Shown: piece after piece, positions 1-8,108 of the stretch
Layout of the letters: each line of letters starts with the position of its first letter
Numbering within the stretch: position 1 is the stretch's first letter
Assembly: GCF_019334565.1 (NCBI RefSeq)
Contig: NZ_CP079724.1
Span: 827,001-891,000 of the forward strand
Length of the DNA: 64,000 bases
Direction: 5' to 3'
Source: Streptococcus oralis
GTDB taxonomy: Bacteria > Bacillota > Bacilli > Lactobacillales > Streptococcaceae
Program-made: the position numbers and the translations under genes
The notes under the pieces: generated by a model
Seen by the model: only the letters and a program-made list of their open reading frames with translations
What the model was told of the DNA's origin: nothing
Database searches by the model: none

Positions 1-756
1 CGTATTCGGCCTTTTCTCTTGTTGGAGGTTCTGGAAGCCTTGCAAGTCGCTATTAAACCAGCACACGCGCAGGTAGCTGCGGCCTTGGAAATGATTCATA
101 CAGGAAGCTTGATTCATGATGATCTTCCTGCCATGGATGATGACGATTATCGTCGAGGGCGTTTAACCAATCATAAGAAATTTGGCGAAGCGATGGCAAT
201 ATTGGCAGGAGACGCTTTGTTCCTAGATCCCTATGCCTTGATCGCGCAGGCAGATTTGCCAAGTCGGATCAAGGTGGACCTGATTGCCAACCTATCCCTT
301 GCTTCAGGAAGTCTAGGCATGGTAGCAGGTCAGGTTTTAGATATGGAAGGCGAACACCAGCACTTGTCCTTGAAAGAACTTCAGACCATTCATGCCAATA
401 AGACTGGAAAATTGCTAGCCTATCCCTTCCAAGCAGCAGCTATCATAGCAGAATTAACGCCTGAAATCCAAGCAAAACTAAAAACTGTGGGTGAATTGAT
501 TGGGCTGGCCTTTCAAGTTCGAGATGATGTGTTAGATATGACCGCTAGTTTTGAGGAAATCGGCAAGACTCCGCAAAAGGATTTACAGGCAGAAAAGTCG
601 ACCTATCCAGCCTTGTTGGGCTTGGAGGAGGCTATATCCTTTTGTAACCAAACTTTGGATCAAGCCGAGGCTAAATTAGAAGAAATTGCCCAGCAAGTCA
701 GCTTTGAAACAGCGCCGATTGTGAAAGTAGTAGAAAGTTTGAGAATCAATGACTAA
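1..756 (+). CDS. ispA: Polyprenyl (farnesyl) diphosphate synthase, 5'-truncated by window edge
   Basis: Condenses isopentenyl diphosphate with allylic diphosphates to make farnesyl diphosphate for undecaprenyl and other isoprenoid lipids in the cytoplasm. The reading frame is open to base 1 and begins RIRPFLLLEVLEAL, the usual RxRP region about 45 residues into the family, so the true start lies outside the window; the internal TTG at 19 is not a convincing start. Both aspartate-rich metal-binding motifs are present: DDLPAMDDDD (first, with the long spacer typical of bacterial FPP synthases) and DDVLD (second). Its stop overlaps the tlyA start by 8 bases, so the two are co-transcribed. In streptococci this gene normally follows xseA-xseB, which would lie to the left. 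Identification is firm; product chain length cannot be read from sequence alone. Confidence 0.93.
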   Translation, partial: RIRPFLLLEVLEALQVAIKPAHAQVAAALEMIHTGSLIHDDLPAMDDDDYRRGRLTNHKKFGEAMAILAGDALFLDPYALIAQADLPSRIKVDLIANLSLASGSLGMVAGQVLDMEGEHQHLSLKELQTIHANKTGKLLAYPFQAAAIIAELTPEIQAKLKTVGELIGLAFQVRDDVLDMTASFEEIGKTPQKDLQAEKSTYPALLGLEEAISFCNQTLDQAEAKLEEIAQQVSFETAPIVKVVESLRIND

Positions 757-1564
757 GGAAAGAGTGGATGTACTAGCTTATAAACAGGGCTTGTTTGAAA
801 CACGAGAACAGGCTAAACGCGGTGTCATGGCTGGTCTAGTTGTAGCAGTCCTCAATGGGGAGCGTTTTGACAAGCCAGGAGAGAAAATCCCAGATGACAC
901 TGAGCTAAAACTCAAAGGTGAAAAACTCAAGTATGTTAGCCGTGGTGGTTTGAAATTAGAAAAAGCCTTGCAGGTCTTTGGGTTGTCAGTTGATGGAGCG
1001 ACCACGATTGATATCGGTGCTTCCACTGGAGGATTTACTGACGTCATGTTGCAAAATGGTGCTGAGTTGGTCTTTGCAGTCGATGTTGGCACCAATCAGT
1101 TGGCTTGGAAATTACGCCAAGACTCGCGGGTTGTCAGCATGGAGCAGTTTAATTTTCGTTATGCTGAAAAGACTGATTTTGAGCAGGAACCAAGCTTTGC
1201 CAGTATTGATGTGAGTTTCATTTCCCTCAGTCTGATTTTGCCTGCTTTGCATCGTGTCTTGGCTGATCAAGGTCAGGTGGTGGCACTTGTCAAACCCCAG
1301 TTTGAAGCAGGTCGTGAGCAGATTGGGAAAAATGGAATCATTCGAGATGCTAAGGTTCATCAAACTGTCCTTGAATCTGTCACTGCTATGGCAGTTGAGC
1401 AAGGTTTTTCAGTGCTTGGTTTGGACTTTTCTCCCATCCAAGGTGGACATGGAAACATCGAATTTCTGGCATATTTGAAAAAGGAAGAGGGAGCAAGTAA
1501 TCAAGTTGCCCCTGAAATAGAAAAAGTTGTAGAGAGAGCACATAGAGAATTTAAAGATGAATAA
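749..1564 (+). CDS. tlyA: TlyA-family S4-domain rRNA 2'-O-methyltransferase ('hemolysin A')
   Basis: Predicted SAM-dependent ribose methyltransferase acting on ribosomal RNA. The 271-residue protein has an N-terminal S4 RNA-binding domain (about residues 3-60, ending in KYVSRGGLKLEKAL) and a FtsJ-like Rossmann methyltransferase domain. The SAM-binding loop TIDIGASTGGFTD is at about residues 86-98 and VALVKPQFEAGR lies further on. Length is typical for the family. It overlaps ispA upstream by 8 bases and argR downstream by 8 bases, so it sits in a translationally coupled ispA-tlyA-argR-recN unit. The old 'hemolysin' label comes from heterologous expression and is unlikely to be the physiological role. 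The exact modified nucleotide is not deducible here. Confidence 0.9.
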   Translation: MTKERVDVLAYKQGLFETREQAKRGVMAGLVVAVLNGERFDKPGEKIPDDTELKLKGEKLKYVSRGGLKLEKALQVFGLSVDGATTIDIGASTGGFTDVMLQNGAELVFAVDVGTNQLAWKLRQDSRVVSMEQFNFRYAEKTDFEQEPSFASIDVSFISLSLILPALHRVLADQGQVVALVKPQFEAGREQIGKNGIIRDAKVHQTVLESVTAMAVEQGFSVLGLDFSPIQGGHGNIEFLAYLKKEEGASNQVAPEIEKVVERAHREFKDE

Positions 1565-1988
1565 AAAAGAGAGACTTGAAAAAATTAGAAGATTTGTTAC
1601 GGATTATCAAATCGGGACTCAGGAAGAAATCGTTGAGCATTTGAAGGAAGCAGGTATTTCTGCTACGCAGGCCACTGTCTCAAGGGACATCAAGGAGCTT
1701 GGGATTGTTAAAATTCCTTTGAAGAACAACACCTATATCTATGAGTTGCCAAAATCAATCGTCAAAAGTTTGCAGTTGGCTGAGGACAATATTGTGAGTT
1801 CTGAGTTAATGGGAAATATGATTAATCTTGCTGTCATTCCTGGAAATACTATTTTTGTGAAGAGTCAGTTGGTTGAGGCATTCTCTGAACAGATTTTTAG
1901 CTGTCTAGCTGATGATGATTCTATCTTAATTGTAGCTAGAACAGCAGAGGCAGCTGAGGAAATTGTTGAACAAGTCAAAAAATGGTAG
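1557..1988 (+). CDS. argR: ArgR/AhrC-family arginine repressor
   Basis: Arginine-responsive DNA-binding regulator of arginine metabolism genes. The 143-residue protein has an N-terminal winged helix-turn-helix (about 1-70; TQEEIVEHLKEAGISATQATVSRDIKELGI is the recognition region) and a C-terminal oligomerisation and arginine-binding domain (about 78-143). In ArgR proteins the arginine-contact motif is usually GTIAGDDT-like; here it reads CLADDDSILIVART, keeping the acidic pair but lacking the canonical GT start. This suggests altered or shared ligand sensing, as in the multi-paralogue ArgR/AhrC systems of streptococci that act as hetero-oligomers. It overlaps tlyA by 8 bases and recN follows after 6 bases. 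Confidence 0.9.
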   Translation: MNKKERLEKIRRFVTDYQIGTQEEIVEHLKEAGISATQATVSRDIKELGIVKIPLKNNTYIYELPKSIVKSLQLAEDNIVSSELMGNMINLAVIPGNTIFVKSQLVEAFSEQIFSCLADDDSILIVARTAEAAEEIVEQVKKW

Positions 1989-1994
1989 GTCAGT

Positions 1995-3662
1995 ATGTTA
2001 CTTGAAATTTCGATAAAAAACTTTGCCATTATTGAGGCGATTTCCCTCAATTTTGAAAAGGGTATGACTGTTTTAACCGGGGAAACGGGTGCTGGAAAGT
2101 CTATTATTATCGACGCTATGAATCTCATGTTGGGGGCTCGTGCAACGACAGACGTTATTCGTTACGGTGCTCCTAAGGCAGAGATTGAGGGGCTTTTCTC
2201 AGTTGAAAATAGTCGCCTTTTACAGGAACTTTTTGATGAGCAAGGTTTGGAAATGGGTGATGAAATTATCATCCGGCGTGAAATTCTGCAAAATGGTCGT
2301 AGTGTTAGTCGCGTGAATGGCCAGATGGTCAATCTTTCTGTCTTGCGTGCTATTGGGCAACACCTTGTGGATATCCATGGTCAGCATGACCAAGAAGAGT
2401 TAATGCGTCCTCAACTGCACATTCAGATGTTGGATGAGTTTGGTGATGCTGCTTTCTTGGACTTGAAGGAGACCTATCAGACGAGCTTTGATGCCTATCG
2501 CAAAATGCGTAAGCAGGTTTTGGAAGTCAAGAAAAACCAGCAGGAACACAAGGCTCGTATTGAGATGTTGGAATTTCAAATGGCAGAGATTGAGGCTGCA
2601 AACTTGCAGGCTGGTGAAGACTTGGCTCTCAACCAAGAACGAGATAAACTCCTCAATCATAAAAATATTGCGGATACGCTAACTAATGCCTACACTATGT
2701 TGGACAATGAGGAATTCTCCAGTCTTGCTAATGTCCGTTCAGCAATGAATGACATGGAAAGTGTCGAAGAATATGACCCTGAATACCGTGAAATTTCAAG
2801 TTCTCTATCAGAAACATACTATGTTTTAGAAGATATTACCAAGCGTTTGGAAGATATTATTGATGACTTGGATTTTGATGGTAATCGTCTCATGCAGGTT
2901 GAAAATCGCTTAGACCTTCTGAATACTATTACCCGCAAGTATGGTGGAACTGTGGACGACGTTTTGCTTTATTTTGCCAAGATTACGGATGAGTACAATC
3001 TCTTGACTGGAAATAATCTTTCTTCCGAAGATATGGAAGCAGAGCTTAAGAAATTGGAAGTTAATCTTGTTGATTTGGCAGGGCAACTTGCATCTGCTCG
3101 TCATGACTTGGCCCAGCAGCTTGAGGCAGAGATTAAACAAGAACTGCAAGATCTCTATATGGAGAAGGCACAGTTCCAGGTTCGCTTTAGTAAGAGTAAG
3201 TTCAGCCGTGAAGGAAATGAAGCAGTCGAATTTTACATTTCCACCAACCCAGGTGAGGACTTTAAGCCTTTGGTCAAAGTTGCATCTGGTGGGGAATTAT
3301 CCCGCCTCATGCTAGCTATTAAATCCGCCTTTTCTCGCAAAGAAGGTAAGACTAGTATTGTCTTTGATGAGGTGGATACGGGAGTTTCAGGTCGTGTGGC
3401 CCAAGCCATTGCTCAAAAGATTCATAAGATTGGTCAGCATGGCCAAGTCTTAGCAATCTCTCACTTACCTCAAGTAATTGCGATCGCGGATTATCAATTC
3501 TTTATTGAAAAGATTAGCGATGAGCATTCAACTGTTTCCACAGTTCGTTTGCTTACCCTTGAAGAACGAGTAGAGGAAGTTGCTAAGATGTTAGCAGGAG
3601 AGAATGTAACAGAAGCAGCCCTTACCCAAGCGAGAGAATTATTGCAAACGAGGGAGAAATAA
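1995..3662 (+). CDS. recN: DNA repair protein RecN (SMC-like ATPase)
   Basis: SMC-type ATPase that gathers and tethers DNA ends in recombinational double-strand-break repair; in naturally competent bacteria it also aids transformation. The 555-residue protein has Walker A GETGAGKS at about residues 29-36, a long central coiled coil (about 160-370), the ABC signature SGGELSRLMLA and the Walker B region IVFDEVDTGVSG near the C-terminus. Length matches the family. The start ATG at 1995 lies 6 bases after argR with a weak AGGT-type ribosome site, suggesting coupling. The phosphatase gene begins on the base after its stop codon. Confidence 0.96.
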   Translation: MLLEISIKNFAIIEAISLNFEKGMTVLTGETGAGKSIIIDAMNLMLGARATTDVIRYGAPKAEIEGLFSVENSRLLQELFDEQGLEMGDEIIIRREILQNGRSVSRVNGQMVNLSVLRAIGQHLVDIHGQHDQEELMRPQLHIQMLDEFGDAAFLDLKETYQTSFDAYRKMRKQVLEVKKNQQEHKARIEMLEFQMAEIEAANLQAGEDLALNQERDKLLNHKNIADTLTNAYTMLDNEEFSSLANVRSAMNDMESVEEYDPEYREISSSLSETYYVLEDITKRLEDIIDDLDFDGNRLMQVENRLDLLNTITRKYGGTVDDVLLYFAKITDEYNLLTGNNLSSEDMEAELKKLEVNLVDLAGQLASARHDLAQQLEAEIKQELQDLYMEKAQFQVRFSKSKFSREGNEAVEFYISTNPGEDFKPLVKVASGGELSRLMLAIKSAFSRKEGKTSIVFDEVDTGVSGRVAQAIAQKIHKIGQHGQVLAISHLPQVIAIADYQFFIEKISDEHSTVSTVRLLTLEERVEEVAKMLAGENVTEAALTQARELLQTREK

Positions 3663-4391
3663 ATGACAGACTATTATGTAATTGGAGACGTTCACGGAAA
3701 GGCAGGTATGCTAGAAAATCTGCTCAAAACCTGGGATGGTCAAACTCAGTTGCTTTTTCTAGGGGATTTGATTGACCGAGGTGAAGATAGTCGCCGTGTT
3801 TTAGAAATGGTCAAGGACTTGGTGGACAATCAAGGGGCTATCTGTCTATCAGGAAACCACGAGTATATGTTTTTGACTTGGCTCGATGACCCAGAAGAAA
3901 GCTATGACCATTATCGTCGCAATGGTGGTGATACAACCATTAACTCAATTTTAGGTCGTCCCTTGGATGCACCAGTTGATGGCGTAGAAGATGCCAAGCG
4001 CGTTGCGACTGAAGCGGCAGACTTGGTCGAATTTATTCGTCAAATGCCATTTGTAGTAGAGACAGACAAGTATATCTTTGTTCATGCGGGTATTGACTTG
4101 ACCTTGGATGATTGGCATGAAACGACTGATTACAAGAAAGTCTGGCTCAGAAAGCCATTCCACGAAGCCGAAAATCATACTGGGAAAATCATTGTCTTTG
4201 GGCATACACCAGTTTATGGCTTACTGAAGCAAGACCGAGGTACTGCTGAGCTTTGGATGACAGAAGATGGCAAGATTGGCATGGATGGAGGAGCTGTCTA
4301 TGGCGGTGTCCTTCATGGGATCGTCTTTACTGACCAAGGAATGACAGAACACCACTTTATCGAGAATGATGGTTTTATTGCCGAAGATTAG
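3663..4391 (+). CDS. Metallophosphoesterase (Ser/Thr protein phosphatase-like)
   Basis: Calcineurin-type dinuclear-metal phosphoesterase of 242 residues. The PPP signature is intact: GDVHGK (residues 8-13), GDLIDRG (about 34-40), GNHEYM (about 64-69), then the late histidines in FVHAGID and FGHTPVYG. Members of this group are annotated as protein phosphatases or as diadenosine-tetraphosphatase-like enzymes; substrate cannot be assigned from sequence. The ATG directly abuts the recN stop codon (TAA then ATG), so it is probably translated by re-initiation as the last gene of the ispA-recN unit. A new promoter for lepA begins just after it. Confidence 0.85.
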   Translation: MTDYYVIGDVHGKAGMLENLLKTWDGQTQLLFLGDLIDRGEDSRRVLEMVKDLVDNQGAICLSGNHEYMFLTWLDDPEESYDHYRRNGGDTTINSILGRPLDAPVDGVEDAKRVATEAADLVEFIRQMPFVVETDKYIFVHAGIDLTLDDWHETTDYKKVWLRKPFHEAENHTGKIIVFGHTPVYGLLKQDRGTAELWMTEDGKIGMDGGAVYGGVLHGIVFTDQGMTEHHFIENDGFIAED

Positions 4392-4412
4392 TACTCCTAG
4401 CAGGGTATGGTC

Positions 4413-4441
4413 TTGTCAAAATGTTAAAAACAATTTATAAT
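4413..4441 (+). promoter_or_regulatory. lepA promoter
   Basis: TTGTCA (4413-4418), 17-base spacer, TATAAT (4436-4441). The predicted start is about 20 bases upstream of the lepA ribosome site (GAAAGGAAG). The promoter is bracketed by a perfect 8-base inverted repeat (CAGGGTAT 4401-4408, ATACCCTG 4448-4455). Confidence 0.75.
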
Positions 4442-4469
4442 TAATAGATACCCTGAAAGGAAGAGCATC

Positions 4470-6293
4470 ATGAACTTAGAAGAATTGAAGAAACGACAGG
4501 AGAAGATTCGAAACTTCTCTATTATCGCCCATATTGACCACGGGAAATCAACGCTGGCAGACCGCATTTTGGAAAAGACGGAGACCGTTTCTAGTCGTGA
4601 AATGCAAGCCCAGCTTCTGGATAGTATGGATCTTGAGCGTGAACGTGGGATTACCATTAAACTTAATGCCATTGAGCTGAATTACACTGCAAAAGATGGC
4701 GAGACCTATATTTTCCACTTGATTGACACACCAGGGCATGTGGACTTTACCTATGAAGTGTCGCGTTCGCTAGCGGCCTGTGAAGGAGCGATTTTGGTGG
4801 TTGATGCGGCCCAAGGGATTGAGGCTCAAACACTTGCCAACGTTTATCTAGCCTTGGACAATGATTTGGAAATTCTGCCAGTCATTAACAAAATTGACCT
4901 ACCAGCAGCTGATCCAGAGCGTGTACGTACAGAGATTGAGGATGTCATCGGACTGGATGCCAGCGAAGCGGTCTTAGCTTCAGCCAAAGCTGGTATTGGT
5001 ATTGAAGAAATTCTTGAGCAGATTGTTGAAAAAGTGCCAGCTCCAACTGGTGATGTTTCAGCTCCATTAAAAGCTTTGATTTTCGATTCCGTTTACGATG
5101 CTTATCGTGGGGTTATCCTCCAAGTGCGTGTTATGGACGGAGTGGTTAAACCTGGCGATAAGATTCAGCTCATGAGCAATGATAAGACCTTTGATGTGAC
5201 GGAAGTTGGTATTTTCACACCGAAAGCAGTAGGGCGAGATTTTCTTGCAACTGGTGACGTTGGTTATATTGCGGCTTCTATCAAGACAGTTCAAGATACG
5301 CGCGTGGGTGATACAGTTACTCTAGCAAGTAATCCTGCAGCAGAACCGCTAGATGGCTACAAGCAGATGAATCCTATGGTCTTTGCTGGTCTCTATCCAA
5401 TTGAGTCAAATAAGTACAATGACCTTCGTGAAGCCCTAGAAAAATTGCAGCTCAACGATGCCAGCTTGCAGTTTGAACCAGAAACATCTCAGGCCCTTGG
5501 ATTTGGTTTCCGTTGTGGATTCCTTGGGCTTCTCCATATGGATGTTATTCAAGAGCGTTTAGAGCGCGAGTTCAATATTGACCTCATCATGACAGCTCCG
5601 TCTGTTATCTATAAGGTTAACCAAACTGATGGTGAATCTATGGATGTGTCTAACCCCTCTGAATTTCCAGATCCAACTAAGATTGCGACCATTGAAGAAC
5701 CGTATGTCAAGGCGCAAATCATGGTACCGCAGGAGTTTGTCGGAGCAGTTATGGAACTAGCTCAGCGCAAGCGTGGGGATTTTGTGACCATGGACTATAT
5801 TGATGATAATCGTGTCAATGTTATCTATCAAATTCCGCTTGCTGAAATTGTCTTTGACTTCTTTGATAAGCTCAAGTCTTCAACGCGTGGTTATGCAAGT
5901 TTTGACTACGAATTGTCAGAGTACCGCCCATCTAAGCTGGTCAAAATGGATATCCTTCTCAATGGTGATAAGGTGGATGCCCTCAGCTTTATCGTTCACA
6001 AGGACTTTGCCTACGAACGTGGGAAACTCATCGTGGATAAGCTCAAGAAAATCATCCCTCGTCAACAATTTGAGGTGCCGATCCAAGCAGCTATTGGGCA
6101 CAAAATCGTGGCTCGTACAGATATCAAGGCCCTTCGTAAGAACGTACTTGCCAAATGTTATGGTGGTGACGTTTCTCGTAAACGCAAACTGCTTGAAAAA
6201 CAAAAAGCTGGTAAGAAACGCATGAAAGCCATCGGATCAGTAGAAGTCCCACAAGAAGCCTTCCTTAGCGTCTTGAGCATGGATGAAGAATAG
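4470..6293 (+). CDS. lepA: Elongation factor 4 (LepA), ribosome back-translocase GTPase
   Basis: Translation GTPase that acts on stalled or mis-translocated ribosomes. The 607-residue protein has G1 [10 protein letters not shown] (about 20-29), the DTPGH G3 motif, NKID G4, EF-G-like domains II, III and V, and the LepA-specific C-terminal domain ending in a lysine/arginine-rich stretch ([17 protein letters not shown]). Length is typical. It has its own promoter and a strong intrinsic terminator just downstream, so it looks monocistronic. Start chosen at ATG 4470, preceded by GAAAGGAAGAG. Confidence 0.97.
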   Translation: MNLEELKKRQEKIRNFSIIAHIDHGKSTLADRILEKTETVSSREMQAQLLDSMDLERERGITIKLNAIELNYTAKDGETYIFHLIDTPGHVDFTYEVSRSLAACEGAILVVDAAQGIEAQTLANVYLALDNDLEILPVINKIDLPAADPERVRTEIEDVIGLDASEAVLASAKAGIGIEEILEQIVEKVPAPTGDVSAPLKALIFDSVYDAYRGVILQVRVMDGVVKPGDKIQLMSNDKTFDVTEVGIFTPKAVGRDFLATGDVGYIAASIKTVQDTRVGDTVTLASNPAAEPLDGYKQMNPMVFAGLYPIESNKYNDLREALEKLQLNDASLQFEPETSQALGFGFRCGFLGLLHMDVIQERLEREFNIDLIMTAPSVIYKVNQTDGESMDVSNPSEFPDPTKIATIEEPYVKAQIMVPQEFVGAVMELAQRKRGDFVTMDYIDDNRVNVIYQIPLAEIVFDFFDKLKSSTRGYASFDYELSEYRPSKLVKMDILLNGDKVDALSFIVHKDFAYERGKLIVDKLKKIIPRQQFEVPIQAAIGHKIVARTDIKALRKNVLAKCYGGDVSRKRKLLEKQKAGKKRMKAIGSVEVPQEAFLSVLSMDEE

Positions 6294-6307
6294 AATTATA
6301 AAATAAA

Positions 6308-6335
6308 ACTCTTGAAGATTTTTCAAGAGTTTTTG
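6308..6335 (+). terminator. lepA intrinsic terminator
   Basis: Nine-base stem ACTCTTGAA / TTCAAGAGT with a short loop, followed by a run of T. Confidence 0.88.
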
Positions 6336-6388
6336 CTTTAAATGTGAGCTATAAAATCGTAAACTAACTGAATCGATTAGGTTAGAAT

Positions 6389-6417
6389 TTGACAGAAGTC
6401 CTTATTTTTCTTATAAT
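6389..6417 (+). promoter_or_regulatory. Consensus sigma-A promoter for the lipoprotein gene
   Basis: Perfect TTGACA (6389-6394), 17-base spacer and perfect TATAAT (6412-6417). The start codon at 6438 follows a GGAAAGGTGG ribosome site. This is one of the two best-consensus promoters in the window. Confidence 0.88.
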
Positions 6418-6437
6418 GCAGATGGAAAGGTGGTAGG

Positions 6438-7061
6438 ATGAAAAGATTATTAATTTTAGGTACTGTAGTTACTATTAGTGTTTTTTTAGCTTCATGCTCT
6501 AATAAATCGCAAACAGCAACCGAAGAAAGTTCGACTGCGGTTGTTAGTTCTTCTAGCAGTCAGGAAACGAGTAGCTCTAGCTCTGCTGTTTCTGAAGCGA
6601 AAAAGGAAGAGACGCAAATCATCGGCTCGAATGAATATGGTTTTGTCAAGGTACCCAAATCATGGGTTCGATTCCATGAAGTAGAAGGTGGAAATGATAT
6701 ACAGTATAGTGATGGAACAGATATCAACATTGTTACGCTGAATACCTTCAAGGCTGAGCAGTTTAATATCAGCGAAGAAGAATATGCTAAACTGGATGTT
6801 GTGACTGTCTCATCTAGTATTTTAACTTCCAAAGAACAAAGCTCTGATTTCAGTAAGGTTTGGGGCTCCAAATCGACCATTGGAGGCTATGAAGCCTATG
6901 TTGTCAATGCAATTGCTAAGTCAGGGAAATACCTCGTTACCTGGGTTTTCCGATCAAATGATGGTAAAATCCGCTATGTTTCACTTGAAGGGGATGGGGA
7001 AACTTTAAAAACAATCTTACCGATGGTTGAAAGTAGCTGGTCAACTACTAAATCTGAATAA
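6438..7061 (+). CDS. Secreted lipoprotein of unknown function
   Basis: A 207-residue exported lipoprotein. The N-terminus MKRLLILGTVVTISVFLASC is a signal peptide with lipobox LASC, cysteine 20 being the predicted lipidated residue. It is followed by a Ser/Thr/Glu-rich linker (about 21-60, runs of SSSSS) and a soluble domain (about 62-207) that I do not recognise with confidence. It should be anchored on the outer face of the membrane. It is a single gene between two terminators with a fully consensus promoter, implying strong constitutive transcription. No function is proposed. Confidence 0.88.
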   Translation: MKRLLILGTVVTISVFLASCSNKSQTATEESSTAVVSSSSSQETSSSSSAVSEAKKEETQIIGSNEYGFVKVPKSWVRFHEVEGGNDIQYSDGTDINIVTLNTFKAEQFNISEEEYAKLDVVTVSSSILTSKEQSSDFSKVWGSKSTIGGYEAYVVNAIAKSGKYLVTWVFRSNDGKIRYVSLEGDGETLKTILPMVESSWSTTKSE

Positions 7062-7064
7062 ATG

Positions 7065-7093
7065 AAAAAAAGAAGATCCTTGGTCTTCTTTTT
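7065..7093 (+). terminator. Intrinsic terminator after lipoprotein gene
   Basis: AAAAAAGAAGA paired with TCTTCTTTTT around a short loop; the A-rich 5' arm and T-rich 3' arm could serve both strands. Confidence 0.85.
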
Positions 7094-7101
7094 ATGATTT
7101 T

Positions 7102-7109
7102 TACGAATA
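7102..7109 (+). promoter_or_regulatory. ComX (SigX) competence box upstream of dprA
   Basis: Exact TACGAATA, the octamer recognised by the alternative sigma factor ComX in streptococci. It lies 33 bases upstream of the dprA start codon, the expected spacing for a late competence gene. Confidence 0.88.
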
Positions 7110-7142
7110 GATAGATGAGTAGCAAAAGAAATGGAGTTGTAT

Positions 7143-7991
7143 ATGAAAATCACAAATTATGAGATTTACAAATTAAGAAAAGCAGGTTTGACCAATCAAC
7201 AGATTTTAACTGTCCTTGAATATGACGAAACTGTGGAGCAGGAACTTTTGTTAGGAGATATTGCTGAAATCTCTGGTTGTCGCAATCCTGCTGTCTTTAT
7301 GGAACGCTATTTCCAGATTGATGATGCGCAGTTGGAGAAGGAGTTTCAAAAATTTCCATCCTTCTCGATTCTAGACGACTGTTATCCTTGGGATCTGAGT
7401 GAGATTTATGACCCTCCAGCTCTTTTGTTTTACAAAGGGAATCTGGACTTATTGAAATTTCCCAAGGTTGCTCTTGTAGGGAGCCGTTCTTGTTCGAGCC
7501 AAGGTGCTAAGTCAATCCAGAAAATTATCCAAGGTTTAGAAAACGAGTTAATCGTGGTTAGTGGTTTAGCCAAAGGGATTGATACGGCTGCCCATATGGC
7601 TGCACTCCAGAATGGAGGAAGAACAATTGCTGTCATTGGAACAGGATTGGATGTTTTCTATCCCCGAGCCAATAAACGTTTGCAGGAACACATTGGCAAT
7701 CACCATTTGGTACTTAGCGAGTATGGACCTGGTGAAGAACCCTTGAAATTTCACTTTCCAGCTCGTAATCGCATCATTGCTGGCCTTTGCCGTGGTGTGA
7801 TTGTAGCAGAAGCAAGGATGCGTTCTGGTAGTCTTATCACCTGTGAGCGAGCTATGGAGGAAGGGCGTGATGTTTTTGCCATTCCAGGAAACATTTTAGA
7901 TGGCCATTCAGATGGCTGTCACCACCTGATCCAAGAGGGAGCAAAGCTGATTAGCAGTGGTCAAGATGTGTTGGCTGAGTTTGAATTTTAA
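7143..7991 (+). CDS. dprA: DNA processing protein DprA (transformation RecA loader)
   Basis: Binds incoming single-stranded transforming DNA, loads RecA, and in pneumococcus also shuts off competence by binding ComE. The 282-residue protein has an N-terminal SAM-like helical part (about 1-75) and an extended Rossmann fold with VALVGSRSCSSQGAK, VVSGLAKGIDTAAH and KFHFPARNRIIAGLC, all DprA hallmarks. ATG 7143 (MKITNYEIYK) is chosen over the in-frame ATG at 7131 because GGAG lies 6-7 bases upstream of it and the resulting length matches pneumococcal DprA. Driven by the adjacent ComX box. Confidence 0.96.
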   Translation: MKITNYEIYKLRKAGLTNQQILTVLEYDETVEQELLLGDIAEISGCRNPAVFMERYFQIDDAQLEKEFQKFPSFSILDDCYPWDLSEIYDPPALLFYKGNLDLLKFPKVALVGSRSCSSQGAKSIQKIIQGLENELIVVSGLAKGIDTAAHMAALQNGGRTIAVIGTGLDVFYPRANKRLQEHIGNHHLVLSEYGPGEEPLKFHFPARNRIIAGLCRGVIVAEARMRSGSLITCERAMEEGRDVFAIPGNILDGHSDGCHHLIQEGAKLISSGQDVLAEFEF

Positions 7992-8044
7992 GGAGAAATC
8001 TGTTCACACAGATAAACTTTTCTTCTATATATAGGAGTTAAGTC

Positions 8045-8073
8045 TTGACAGCTATAGAAAAATGGTTTACACT
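8045..8073 (+). promoter_or_regulatory. topA promoter
   Basis: Consensus TTGACA (8045-8050), 17-base spacer, TACACT (8068-8073). The topA start is 35 bases downstream. Confidence 0.7.
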
Positions 8074-8108
8074 TTATAAAGTTTATTACTTTGAAAAGGT
8101 GTGATAGT

